From positions 434,001 to 498,000 of the forward strand of contig MAAQ01000013.1 of NCBI GenBank assembly GCA_002162685.1: 64,000 nucleotides of DNA. The letters run 5' to 3'. The notes beneath the pieces were generated by a model that was not told the origin of the DNA, made no database searches, and saw only the letters and a program-made list of their open reading frames with translations. A program made the position numbers and the translations under genes. Every line of letters starts with the position of its first letter. Position 1 is the stretch's first letter. Origin of the DNA: Flavobacteriales bacterium 33_180_T64 (lineage in GTDB: Bacteria; Bacteroidota; Bacteroidia; Flavobacteriales; Flavobacteriaceae). This document shows, piece by piece, positions 33,582 to 42,319 of this stretch.

Positions 33582-34493
33582 ATGAGAATATCAACCTTTA
33601 TTGATTATCCTTTTGTGTATTTAGATACATCTAGACATAAATGGTTCTACATTTTATTTTCTATTATTTTCTCTTTACTATTTTTAGTTTTGTTTAGACC
33701 ATTTGGATTAGATTACGAATTTTCTAATCCTGAAAATTCATTGTTGACCATTATTGGATTTTTATTGCAAATTGCTTTTGCTACAGGAACAGGTTTGACC
33801 ATTTCTCAGTTTATTTGTCGTCCTTTTTTTAGATTTCAAAAAGTAACCATTGGACGCTATATCATTTGGTACTTTGTTGAGGCAGGTCTTTTAACATTGA
33901 TGAATTTAGGTTTTGCATTTTTATTTCCTGATCTAGGAAATGATCCCATTGAAGAAGAATTGACAATTACATTTCAATTTGGGGTTTATTTTCAGGCTTT
34001 TGTGATTTTACTTTTTCCTTTTTTGGGAACCATAATTTATGTTTTAATAAAAAATTTAAACTCAGAAATTCAAGATCTTGAAATCAAAATACATGGTTTT
34101 CAAAACTTGTATTATGATTCAAACTCTAATAAAGAAACATTTCTTGAAATCTTTGATGAGAATGAGAATTTAGAATTAAGAATTCAGTTGAAAGATTTTT
34201 TATTTGCAGAGTCAAGTAATCAATATGTCTTAATTCATTATAAAATGAATGAACAGATAAAAAAACATATTGTTCGTACACGCTTAAAAACCATTATTGA
34301 TGGTTATAAAACCCTTCCAATAGAACAATGTCATCGGTCTTTTGTGGTCAATTTAATTAATGTAAAATCATTATTTAAAATTGAAGGCAAAACGTTTTTA
34401 GCTATGGATGATTTAAAAGAAATAAAGCTTCCCGTTTCTAAATCTCATATAGAAATCATTAAAAACAGAGTTTCAGCTACAGACATATTATAG
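33582..34493 (+). CDS. Membrane-bound LytTR-family transcriptional regulator
   Basis: The 303-residue protein has four membrane segments (about 20-40, 55-78, 92-115 and 133-156) and a C-terminal LytTR DNA-binding domain (about 195-298). In that domain LRIQLKDFLFAESSNQYVLIHY, TRLKTIIDGYK, QCHRSFVVNLINVKSLFKIEG and LPVSKSHIEII are typical. No receiver domain is present, so it is not a classical response regulator; the membrane part may itself sense a signal. The next genes encode a TonB-dependent receptor and a DUF4249 lipoprotein on the same strand, 182 bases on, which makes them likely targets. I see no clear pair of direct repeats to name as the LytTR binding site. Confidence 0.9.
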   Translation: MRISTFIDYPFVYLDTSRHKWFYILFSIIFSLLFLVLFRPFGLDYEFSNPENSLLTIIGFLLQIAFATGTGLTISQFICRPFFRFQKVTIGRYIIWYFVEAGLLTLMNLGFAFLFPDLGNDPIEEELTITFQFGVYFQAFVILLFPFLGTIIYVLIKNLNSEIQDLEIKIHGFQNLYYDSNSNKETFLEIFDENENLELRIQLKDFLFAESSNQYVLIHYKMNEQIKKHIVRTRLKTIIDGYKTLPIEQCHRSFVVNLINVKSLFKIEGKTFLAMDDLKEIKLPVSKSHIEIIKNRVSATDIL

Positions 34494-34675
34494 TTATTCT
34501 TACAATTTGTTGCCACTCACTCCATAAAATTGTTTTTCACTCCAAATACTATTATTAAGCGTTTACGGGATAAATAATTGAAATTACTTTGCGTTATAAA
34601 ACTATTATATGCAACCATTTAAATTTTGTGTTGTCTATAGTATTATATCATCAATCAAAAAACGAATAATTTAGA

Positions 34676-37048
34676 ATGAGACACTTTTTTTTAGGCATAT
34701 GCCTACTATTCAGCGCTTTTTTATTTGCCCAGAACACATATAGTATTAGGGGTACAATTAAAGATTTAAAAAACGGAGAGACCTTATTGGGCGCAACAGC
34801 TTATTTAAAAGGCACAACCAATGGAGCGGTAACCAATGAATATGGTTTTTTCTCCATAACGGCTCCAAAAGGACAATATACTTTAGTGATTTCTTACATG
34901 GGATATGAAGATTTGGTTAAAGAAATAACCTTAAATACCGATCAAACATTAAACTTTGAAATTAAAGAATCGTCCACTCAGTTAAATGAAATTGTGATTA
35001 AGGCGGAAGAGTCGGAACGCGTTAGTATTAAGAAACCTCAAATGAGTGTTTCTAAATTAAATGCAGCTACAATAAAACAAATACCCGCTGTTTTAGGAGA
35101 AGTAGATGTTATTAAATCTATACAAATGCTTCCCGGAGTAACTAATAGTGGCGAAGGTACTGGCGGTTTTCATGTAAGAGGTGGAGCTGTAGATCAAAAT
35201 TTAGTACTATTAGACGAAGCGATTATTTATAATACATCACACTTTTTTGGTTTCTTTTCTGTGTTTAATTCAGATGCTATTAAAAATATTAAACTATATA
35301 AAGGTGATATTCCTGCTAAGTTTGGAGGACGAGTATCATCTGTTTTAGATGTGCGTCAAAAAGATGGGAATAGTAAAGATTTTGCACTTACAGGAGGTCT
35401 TGGTCTTATATCAAGTCGCTTAGCGGCAGAAGGACCTCTTAGTGATAGAGGGTCGTTTTTAGTTGCAGGACGCGCTTCTTATGCGCATTTATTTATGCCA
35501 GCTCTAGAAGATATAAAGGATGATAAAATTTCGTTTTATGACCTTAATCTTAAAACCAACTATGAAATAAATAAAAATAACCGCGTATATCTTTCTGGGT
35601 ATTTTGGAAGAGATATTTTCGACTTATCAAAAATTGTAAAAAATAAATATGGTAATACATCTGGAAATCTAAGATGGAATCATGTTTTTAACGACAAGTT
35701 GTTTTCAAACGTGTCATTAATTTATAGTAAGTATGACTATCAAGTTATATTAGATTTTATTCAGTTAGACTGGATTGCTGATATAAAAAACTATAATCTT
35801 AAATATGATTTTGGATACTATGTCAATGAAAAATTAAAGCTAGACTTTGGATTTAGTGGAATTTTATACAACCTAAATCCTGGTGAAGTCAAGCCAACTA
35901 CAGAGAGTTCACCTATTAATTATTTAAAACTAGAACAAAAACGCGCCTTTGAAAGTGGTTTATATATAAGCGCAGAGCATAAACTAACCAATAAATTAAC
36001 AGCGCAATACGGACTTCGTTATAGTCGGTTTTCTAGGTTAGGAGGTCAGACACTAACAAATTATGTAAATAATAAACCAGTGATTTACAATAGTGCCTTA
36101 GGTATTTATGAAGAAGGTGAAGCATCTGGAGAAACGTTTTATAAGAAAAGTGAAAGCATTAAAACATTTGATAATTTTGAACCAAGATTAGGTATGTCTT
36201 ATCAGTTAAATGAATCATCTTCAGTAAAAGCGAGTTATACCAAATCATCTCAATATTTACACTTGTTATCTAATACAACAGCTGTAACACCTTTAGATGT
36301 TTGGGCACCTAGTGGAACATACATTAAGCCTCAGTTATCAAACCAATATGCAATAGGGTATTATAAAAACTTTAAAGACAATGTGTATTCATTAGAATTA
36401 GAAACGTATTATAAAACGACTAAAAATAGAATAGACTATGTTGATGGTTCTAATTTAATAGGAACAAATACTATTGAAACCGAAATATTAAATGGTAAAT
36501 CTAGAGCTTATGGGTTGGAAGTTTTAGTGCGTAAAAACAAAGGGAAATTCACAGGATGGTTAGCGTATACCATCTCAAAATCTGAACAAAAAACCTTAGG
36601 AGGAAAAGCTGGAGGGCCAGGAATTAATAAAGGAGATTGGTATAATACAGCTTATGATAGAACTCATGATTTTTCTATAACAGGAATTTATAAATTAAAT
36701 AACAAATGGAGTTTTAGTAGTAATTTGGTGTTTCAAACAGGGAGACCAGTAACTTATCCTAATGGTCAATATGAATATGAAGGCTTGTCTATAGCGAGTT
36801 ATTCTGGTAGAAATCAAGACCGATTACCAGCATATCATCGTTTAGATATTTCAGCGATATATTCTCCTAATAAAAGACCAGACAAACGCTGGAAAGGTGA
36901 GTGGGTTTTTGGATTATACAATGCGTATAATAGAAAGAATGCTGCATCTATCTCATTTGGTCAAAATGAAAACACAGGTCGAAATGAAGCAACTAGAACA
37001 GCTGTTTTTGGAATCATACCTTCAATTACTTATAATTTTAAATTTTAA
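34676..37048 (+). CDS. TonB-dependent receptor with carboxypeptidase-like regulatory domain
   Basis: The 790-residue protein has a signal peptide (about 1-19) and an N-terminal carboxypeptidase D regulatory-like domain (about 22-105: SIRGTIKDLKNGETLLGATAYLKG, then GFFSITAPKGQYTLVISYMGYE). A plug domain follows (about 120-225, with GGFHVRGGAVDQNLVLLDEAIIY), then a 22-strand-type barrel to the C-terminal aromatic residue (SITYNFKF). Such receptors import large or scarce substrates through the outer membrane using TonB energy. The pairing with a DUF4249 lipoprotein four bases downstream is a recurring Bacteroidota arrangement, and the LytTR regulator upstream may control it. The substrate cannot be told; no SusD partner is present. 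A terminator follows the pair. Confidence 0.93.
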   Translation: MRHFFLGICLLFSAFLFAQNTYSIRGTIKDLKNGETLLGATAYLKGTTNGAVTNEYGFFSITAPKGQYTLVISYMGYEDLVKEITLNTDQTLNFEIKESSTQLNEIVIKAEESERVSIKKPQMSVSKLNAATIKQIPAVLGEVDVIKSIQMLPGVTNSGEGTGGFHVRGGAVDQNLVLLDEAIIYNTSHFFGFFSVFNSDAIKNIKLYKGDIPAKFGGRVSSVLDVRQKDGNSKDFALTGGLGLISSRLAAEGPLSDRGSFLVAGRASYAHLFMPALEDIKDDKISFYDLNLKTNYEINKNNRVYLSGYFGRDIFDLSKIVKNKYGNTSGNLRWNHVFNDKLFSNVSLIYSKYDYQVILDFIQLDWIADIKNYNLKYDFGYYVNEKLKLDFGFSGILYNLNPGEVKPTTESSPINYLKLEQKRAFESGLYISAEHKLTNKLTAQYGLRYSRFSRLGGQTLTNYVNNKPVIYNSALGIYEEGEASGETFYKKSESIKTFDNFEPRLGMSYQLNESSSVKASYTKSSQYLHLLSNTTAVTPLDVWAPSGTYIKPQLSNQYAIGYYKNFKDNVYSLELETYYKTTKNRIDYVDGSNLIGTNTIETEILNGKSRAYGLEVLVRKNKGKFTGWLAYTISKSEQKTLGGKAGGPGINKGDWYNTAYDRTHDFSITGIYKLNNKWSFSSNLVFQTGRPVTYPNGQYEYEGLSIASYSGRNQDRLPAYHRLDISAIYSPNKRPDKRWKGEWVFGLYNAYNRKNAASISFGQNENTGRNEATRTAVFGIIPSITYNFKF

Positions 37049-37052
37049 ACAG

Positions 37053-37907
37053 ATGAAAATATATATAAAACCATTTTTATTTTTTGCTTTAACACTATTA
37101 ATAATCTCTTGTGAAGATGTTATTGATGTAGATGTACCGACAGCTGCCCCTCGACTAGTTGTTGAAGCTTCTTTAGATTGGGAAAAAGGAACAATAGGAA
37201 ATAATCAAATCATTAAATTAAGCACATCTACACCATATTTTGATACTACAATTAATAATAGTGTAATAGGTGCTTCAGTTCGAGTTACGAATTTAGATAC
37301 GAATGCCGAATACATTTTTGTAGATCAAAATAATGGTACTTATACAATAAGTAATTTTGCGCCTATAGTAAATAACTCATACACTTTAGAGGTTATTTAT
37401 AATGGAGAGACTTATACTGCAAATGAGACTTTAAAATCTGTCCCAGAAATAACTAGAGTAGAGCAATCTCTTGAAGGTGGTTTTGATGAAGAATTATTAG
37501 ATGTTTCTATTTTTTGGGATGATCCTGAAGATGAAGAAAACTATTATTTTGTGAAATTTATAGAAGAAGGGGATTTATTTACAACACTTGAAGATGAATC
37601 TGATGAGTTTACTAATGGTAATGAAATGGATGAGTTTTTTGAAAAAGATGGAGAAGATGATGATGCTGACCATTTACAAGAATTTGTACCTGGAGATGTC
37701 GTTGATATTTCTTTATATGGCATATCAGAACGTTATTATAATTACATTCAATTACTCATTGAACAATATGATAGTAATGGTGACCCATTTAGTGCAACTC
37801 CAGCCGAAATTAGAGGGAATTGTATTAATATTTCAAACACAGAAAATTATGCTTTTGGGTATTTTAGATTGTCTGAATATGACACTGTAAATCATACGTT
37901 TCAATAA
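37053..37907 (+). CDS. DUF4249 family lipoprotein
   Basis: From the ATG at 37053 the product has 284 residues, with a lipoprotein signal (MKIYIKPFLFFALTLLIISCED, Cys20). Beta-sandwich-like sequence follows, with APRLVVEASLDWEKG (about 32-46), SVRVTNLDTNAEYIF (about 75-89) and NGETYTANETLKSVPEI (about 122-138). This is the DUF4249 family, usually encoded directly after a TonB-dependent receptor, as here (four-base gap). It probably acts as a surface or periplasmic partner of that receptor. The frame is open for 52 codons further upstream, but those lie inside the receptor gene. An acidic stretch (about 170-205) is rich in Asp and Glu. The C-terminal tail is somewhat shorter than I would expect. 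Confidence 0.87.
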   Translation: MKIYIKPFLFFALTLLIISCEDVIDVDVPTAAPRLVVEASLDWEKGTIGNNQIIKLSTSTPYFDTTINNSVIGASVRVTNLDTNAEYIFVDQNNGTYTISNFAPIVNNSYTLEVIYNGETYTANETLKSVPEITRVEQSLEGGFDEELLDVSIFWDDPEDEENYYFVKFIEEGDLFTTLEDESDEFTNGNEMDEFFEKDGEDDDADHLQEFVPGDVVDISLYGISERYYNYIQLLIEQYDSNGDPFSATPAEIRGNCINISNTENYAFGYFRLSEYDTVNHTFQ

Positions 37908-37996
37908 GTGTAATCTCTATTGTATTGCTTTGAGATTAAATCTTAGCAAACAGAAAAATTTTGATTTTAAAATTGATTGTTTTGAGTTTTTAATTA

Positions 37997-38021
37997 GGCT
38001 GTCTGAAAAGGCAGTCTTTTT
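37997..38021 (+). terminator. Terminator of the receptor/DUF4249 operon
   Basis: GGCTGTCT (37997-38004) pairs with AGGCAGTC (38009-38016), including two G-U pairs, around a GAAA tetraloop and is followed by five T. It lies about 90 bases after the DUF4249 stop codon. Confidence 0.8.
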
Positions 38022-38139
38022 AAGTTGATATTTTTTTTAATTTCATATTTAATAATTTTAAAATATAATGCAACCTTTCATTTTTTTTATTGTCTATTAA
38101 AGTATAAATAGTTTTAAGATTGCATATGTTATATAAAAA

Positions 38140-38682
38140 ATGGTGAATAACCCAATACTATTTACACATAAAGAACTCATTGAGAAGAGTAAGCTAGGTG
38201 ATCGTAAAATGCAATACAAACTGTATTCGCTTTATGTTGACGCTATGTTTAATGTTAGTATAAGAATTGTAAAAGTAAAAGAAGATGCAGAAGATGTTGT
38301 ACAAGATAGTTTTACAGATGCATTTAAACACTTAAACACATTTAAATATCAAAGCACTTTTGGGGCTTGGCTTAAACGTATTGTTGTTAATAAAAGTATT
38401 AATTATTTAAAAGTAAAACGGATTCCTTTAGTTGCAATTGAAGAACAAGACTACTGGATTTCAGAACCAGAAGAGGTCGATGAAAAGCAATTGGATGTCA
38501 GTAAAATAAAAAAAGCGATTAACACACTTCCAAAAGGATACCAAACGATTATAAACCTCTATTTAATTGAAGGATATGACCATAATGAAATTGGAGATAT
38601 ATTAGAAATAAGCGTATCAACCTCTAAATCTCAATATCACAGGGCTAAAAAGAAATTAGTAGAATTAATTGGTAGTAAATGA
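38140..38682 (+). CDS. ECF-type RNA polymerase sigma factor
   Basis: The 180-residue protein contains sigma region 2 (about 22-95, with YSLYVDAMFNVSIRIVKVKEDAEDVVQDSFTDAF and the -10-recognising TFKYQSTFGAWLKRIVVNKS) and region 4 (about 120-176, with LPKGYQTIINLYLIEGYDHNEIGDILEISVSTSKSQYHRAKKKL). This makes it an extracytoplasmic-function sigma factor that redirects transcription to a small regulon. Its last four bases overlap the next gene, which encodes a membrane protein in the usual place of an anti-sigma factor. Two exported proteins follow on the same strand, so the four form one unit. ECF sigma factors often drive their own operon, but no distinctive promoter was identified. Confidence 0.93.
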   Translation: MVNNPILFTHKELIEKSKLGDRKMQYKLYSLYVDAMFNVSIRIVKVKEDAEDVVQDSFTDAFKHLNTFKYQSTFGAWLKRIVVNKSINYLKVKRIPLVAIEEQDYWISEPEEVDEKQLDVSKIKKAINTLPKGYQTIINLYLIEGYDHNEIGDILEISVSTSKSQYHRAKKKLVELIGSK

Positions 38683-39224
38683 AAGACAAATTAGAAAAAT
38701 ACATTATAGCTAACAAGCAGGAGTTTGATGATTATCAATTAGAGGAGGTTGATAAACTAAAACTGTGGAGTCATATTTCAGAAGGATTACCAGAGCAATC
38801 TAAACCCGTTATTCCTTTATGGAGAAAGCCAGTATTTAAAATCGCGGCAAGCCTAATAATATTATTGGGGTGTGCTTTTACACTTATCATGAATAACAAT
38901 AATGATTATAAAAATAGCATTGTAAATGAAGAGCTTTATGAAATTGATATTTACTATAAGTCACTTGTAAATAATCAAATTCAATTAATAAAAAACAATC
39001 CAAATTTATCAATTATAGATCAAGAAGATTTCTTGCTATTAGTAGACGATTTAGACAATGAATATATCAAACTTAAAAAAGAATTAAAAGCAGGTATTAA
39101 TAATCAAAAAATTATCGAAGCAATAATTAATAATTACAGAAAGAAAATACAATTAATGGAAGATCTTTTAGAACGATCGTATCCTACTAAAACCAATTTT
39201 GATGAAGGCGAACTCATTTTATAA
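38679..39224 (+). CDS. Single-pass membrane protein, candidate anti-sigma factor
   Basis: The 181-residue product has an acidic cytoplasmic N-terminus (about 1-55), one membrane segment (about 59-76) and a periplasmic helical domain (about 80-181) with regular charged heptads. It does not show the His-Cys zinc motif of zinc-dependent anti-sigma factors. The overlap with the sigma factor gene (four bases) and the topology suggest it holds the sigma factor at the membrane until a signal comes. This is inferred from context; I do not recognise the family from sequence. The end overlaps the next gene by 23 bases, in another frame, which points to tight coupling. Confidence 0.75.
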   Translation: MKDKLEKYIIANKQEFDDYQLEEVDKLKLWSHISEGLPEQSKPVIPLWRKPVFKIAASLIILLGCAFTLIMNNNNDYKNSIVNEELYEIDIYYKSLVNNQIQLIKNNPNLSIIDQEDFLLLVDDLDNEYIKLKKELKAGINNQKIIEAIINNYRKKIQLMEDLLERSYPTKTNFDEGELIL

Positions 39225-40293
39225 GACAATTGCTTATGGTGTTTTAGTATTACTTTCATGGAGTGTACAAGGACAAGAAAAGCTAAGTAAAGAAATTAAG
39301 AAAACATACCCTTTATCTAACGAAGGTGCTTTGTTTTTAGAAAATAAGTATGGTGATGTTTATATAAATGGATGGGATAAAGATTTTATAGAAATTACTG
39401 TAAATATTGAAGCAAAAGGTAAAAATACAGATAAGACCAAAGAACTTTTAAATTTAATTAATAGTCGTATTGTTGCTACGGATAAGCAAGTCATAGTAAA
39501 ATCAGAAATATCTAATAAAAATCCAGGGTTTTTTAATAAATACATTCATAAAATTGACCCTTTTAAAAACGAAAAAACAAATACCGAGATTAACTATACG
39601 ATCTACCTTCCTAAGTCTGCAGAAATAGAATTACTTAATAAGTATGGCGATGTAATCATCTCAGATTGGAATGGTAAATTAAAAGCAAATGTAGAACATG
39701 GAGACCTTAGAATAACAGATAGTATTACCAACTCTAACGTATCTGTTAAATATGGGAAATTAAGAGCTAATTCACTCTATAAAGCAACAATTATAGCTAA
39801 AGATGCTTCTGTGTCTATAAATCACTCTAACAGTCTAAAATTAGACTCTAATGGTTCTGAGATTACCTTAGGAGGTGTTGATAATTTAGAATTAAACTCT
39901 AATAAAGACACTATTGAGATTGATCAATTAAAAAACACACACGGAACGGCGAAATATTCAACTATTACATGCAATACTATTTCTAATAGTATTAACCTAG
40001 AGTTAAATTTAACAGAGTTACGACTATTAAAGTTTTTAAATGCGTACCCAAGAGTAACTATTAATCAAAAATCATCAGAGGTGTATATTAATATTTCTGA
40101 AACCAATTTTAATTTTGATGCTAATTTAGAACAAGGCGTATTACGAATCCCTAAAACATTATTTAATATAAATAGTGAAGTTATAGATAAGAAAAATAAA
40201 ATCAGACATATTACAGCGTCTTATGGAGAAGGAAATACTGGGTTCTTTATTATGAATGGAATAAAAGGTATTATTATTTTAAAAGAACTGTAA
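39202..40293 (+). CDS. Exported beta-helix-like protein (DUF4097/adhesin-like)
   Basis: From the ATG at 39202 the product has 363 residues: a signal peptide (about 1-24, ending near VQGQ) and a long array of short strands. Repeats of the form NKYGDVYINGWDKD (about 46-59) and NKYGDVIISDWNGKL (about 142-156) match the DUF4097/head-GIN type of right-handed beta-helix proteins. The end, with ITASYGEGNTGFFIMNGIKGIIILKEL, is also of that type. Members are secreted or surface proteins of unknown function. The gene overlaps the candidate anti-sigma gene by 23 bases, and a barrel protein gene follows after 20 bases. It is therefore probably a member of the sigma factor's own operon. Confidence 0.78.
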   Translation: MKANSFYKTIAYGVLVLLSWSVQGQEKLSKEIKKTYPLSNEGALFLENKYGDVYINGWDKDFIEITVNIEAKGKNTDKTKELLNLINSRIVATDKQVIVKSEISNKNPGFFNKYIHKIDPFKNEKTNTEINYTIYLPKSAEIELLNKYGDVIISDWNGKLKANVEHGDLRITDSITNSNVSVKYGKLRANSLYKATIIAKDASVSINHSNSLKLDSNGSEITLGGVDNLELNSNKDTIEIDQLKNTHGTAKYSTITCNTISNSINLELNLTELRLLKFLNAYPRVTINQKSSEVYINISETNFNFDANLEQGVLRIPKTLFNINSEVIDKKNKIRHITASYGEGNTGFFIMNGIKGIIILKEL

Positions 40294-40313
40294 ACACTAA
40301 ATCAATCAATTAC

Positions 40314-40982
40314 ATGAAAAAACTAATTATTCTAACACTTGGTTTCATTTGTTTTAATTCATTAAATGCACAAATAAACGAAACAGACGATTATGTAGAA
40401 TTTGATGACAGAAAAAATATTGTCCATGGTGTTTATTTTGGCTTTGGAGGTCACTATGGAAGAATGGATAGCGAAGATACATTCTTAGCAACAATGAAAT
40501 TAGCTTATGTTGCCAATCGCCAATTAGAAATAGGGTTTGCTTTTACTGGTTTTTATAACGATAGACCTAATACTCAGCCCAATTTATTTGACGGTAAAGA
40601 TGTGGTTTTATTTGGAGGTTATGGAGGCTTTCATATAGAGCCAATTTTATTTGGCGAGCGTTTTATAAGTATTTCTTTTCCTACATTAATTGGAGGTGGA
40701 ATTGTTTCTTACAGAGGTATTGATACACTAGAAAATGAAGATATAGAACTTCAAGAAGACGATTTTGATAATTTTTTTATTGTAGAGCCGGGAATAAATA
40801 TTTTATATAATTTTAGTCGTTATACACAATTAGAAACAGGGTTTAGATACCGATTTACAAGTAACTACAACTTGTCTCCTTTTAAAGGAAAAGGTAATAT
40901 TAATGGTTATTCTATTGTTATAGGTCTTAAAGTTGGAATATTTAATATGGGAAGGAAGAAAAAAATTAAAGACAATTTTTAG
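40314..40982 (+). CDS. Outer-membrane beta-barrel protein
   Basis: The 222-residue protein begins with a signal peptide (MKKLIILTLGFICFNSLNAQ) and shows alternating hydrophobic and aromatic strands through its length: GVYFGFGGHYGRMD, TMKLAYVANRQLEIGFAFTGFY, DVVLFGGYGGFHIEPILFGERFISISFPTLIGGG, YTQLETGFRYRFTSNYNL and NGYSIVIGLKVGIF. This is a small eight- to ten-strand barrel of unknown role. The last 12 residues (NMGRKKKIKDNF) are basic but still end in Phe. It closes the four-gene sigma factor unit. Its stop codon overlaps the end of holB by four bases on the opposite strand, so no separate terminator fits between them. Confidence 0.78.
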   Translation: MKKLIILTLGFICFNSLNAQINETDDYVEFDDRKNIVHGVYFGFGGHYGRMDSEDTFLATMKLAYVANRQLEIGFAFTGFYNDRPNTQPNLFDGKDVVLFGGYGGFHIEPILFGERFISISFPTLIGGGIVSYRGIDTLENEDIELQEDDFDNFFIVEPGINILYNFSRYTQLETGFRYRFTSNYNLSPFKGKGNINGYSIVIGLKVGIFNMGRKKKIKDNF

Positions 40983-42130
40983 TCCGCTTTTTTATGTAAT
41001 AACCTTGTGAGTTTTATAGATAAATCGGTAAGTATGATTTTAGAATTTCCGTTGCGTTCAATATGATAAATTGCATCTTGAAGTTCATTGGAAATTTCTA
41101 TAATATTATTACCATGAACAAAAGGCGCGAATTTTTCCAGTTTAAATGAGGATTTAGGTTCCATAAAAACTAAGTCTCCTGCATTATAGTTTAAGAGTAG
41201 TGCTTGTCTAAAAAAATCGAGACAGAAACTTAAAAATTGTTTTTGTGTTTCACGACCAGTTTTCGCAATGGTTTCACTCCAAGAAATTAAGTCATGAATA
41301 GCGCTTTTATTTCCTTTAGCTTTAAAAGCAGATCGAATCCAAATTACAAACCATTCTTCAAACTGAGTGTCTTCACTATCGCTATACACCAAATCGCAAG
41401 CCTTATTATAATTTCCATTAGATTGATGTGCAATCTTGATCGCATCAGCTTCAGGAATTTGATAATTTTTCATTAAAGCAGTTTTAATAACGTCTTCTGC
41501 TAAAGGCGGAAAGTGTAATACTTGGCAGCGAGATCTAATGGTATTTATAATTTGCTCCTCATCTTCAGCTATTAAAATAAAAACAGTTTGATTAGGAGGC
41601 TCTTCTATTAATTTTAAGAGTTTATTTGCAGCAGAAGTATTCATCTTTTCCGACATCCAAATTAACATCACTTTGTAGCCACCTTCATATGATTTTAAAG
41701 CTAATGCTTTAACTATATCTTGAGCTTCATCAACACCTATTTGCCCTTGTTTGTTATCAATTCCTAAAATACGATACCAATCAAATAAATTTCCATAAGG
41801 CTGTTTGTCAATTAGCTGACGCCATTCTTCCATGAAATGATTAGATACAGGGTGGCTTTTTATTTTATCGTTTGTAGCTACAGGAAAAGCAAAATGCAAA
41901 TCAGGATGAGACAAATTTTTAAATTTCAAATTACAAGCGTCATTACCTTGAGCATTTTCTCCATTAGTGTTTTTACACAAGAGATATTGTGCATAAGCAA
42001 TTGCCATTGGTAGTGTTCCAGAACCTTCTGGACCAACAAACAATTGCGCATGTGGTACACGTCCAAAATCAGCACTTTTTGTCAGGTGATTTTTAATGTG
42101 TTCTTGTCCTAGAATTTCTGAAAATAACAT
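40979..42130 (-). CDS. holB: DNA polymerase III delta' subunit
   Basis: This 383-residue protein is a clamp-loader subunit with an AAA+ fold. Seen in order: LGQEHIKNHL (about 7-16), a degenerate P-loop region GPEGSGTLPMA (about 33-43) without the usual Lys, as expected for delta', a Cys-containing insertion (about 52-67), EEW and DKQPYG, the Walker-B-like YKVMLIWMSEKMNTSAANKLLKLIEEPP (about 151-178), and the sensor IRSRCQVLHFPPL (about 198-210). The C-terminal collar domain spans about 230-380. delta' does not hydrolyse ATP but helps open the sliding clamp. The gene stands alone on the minus strand between two plus-strand groups. A TAGGTTTG box (42135-42142, minus strand) is very close to the start codon. 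Confidence 0.92.
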   Translation of the reverse strand: MLFSEILGQEHIKNHLTKSADFGRVPHAQLFVGPEGSGTLPMAIAYAQYLLCKNTNGENAQGNDACNLKFKNLSHPDLHFAFPVATNDKIKSHPVSNHFMEEWRQLIDKQPYGNLFDWYRILGIDNKQGQIGVDEAQDIVKALALKSYEGGYKVMLIWMSEKMNTSAANKLLKLIEEPPNQTVFILIAEDEEQIINTIRSRCQVLHFPPLAEDVIKTALMKNYQIPEADAIKIAHQSNGNYNKACDLVYSDSEDTQFEEWFVIWIRSAFKAKGNKSAIHDLISWSETIAKTGRETQKQFLSFCLDFFRQALLLNYNAGDLVFMEPKSSFKLEKFAPFVHGNNIIEISNELQDAIYHIERNGNSKIILTDLSIKLTRLLHKKAD

Positions 42131-42319
42131 AAAGCAAACCTACATATTTTTTTTAAATGTTTTAAAGACTAATTGATTTCAATATAGAAAAGCTTTTTTT
42201 ATTTAAACGACTAAAACACTAAAGGAGATATACTTTTCGGTTTTAACATAAAATTGTAAATTCTAAAAGATAAATCAACTTATTTTTATAGTGATAAAAC
42301 AAATGCTTATAGATTTAAA

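Noticed and set aside
37588-37890. 100-codon frame inside the DUF4249 gene
   Set aside because: Met/Lys-rich alternate-frame translation of the acidic part of the real protein.
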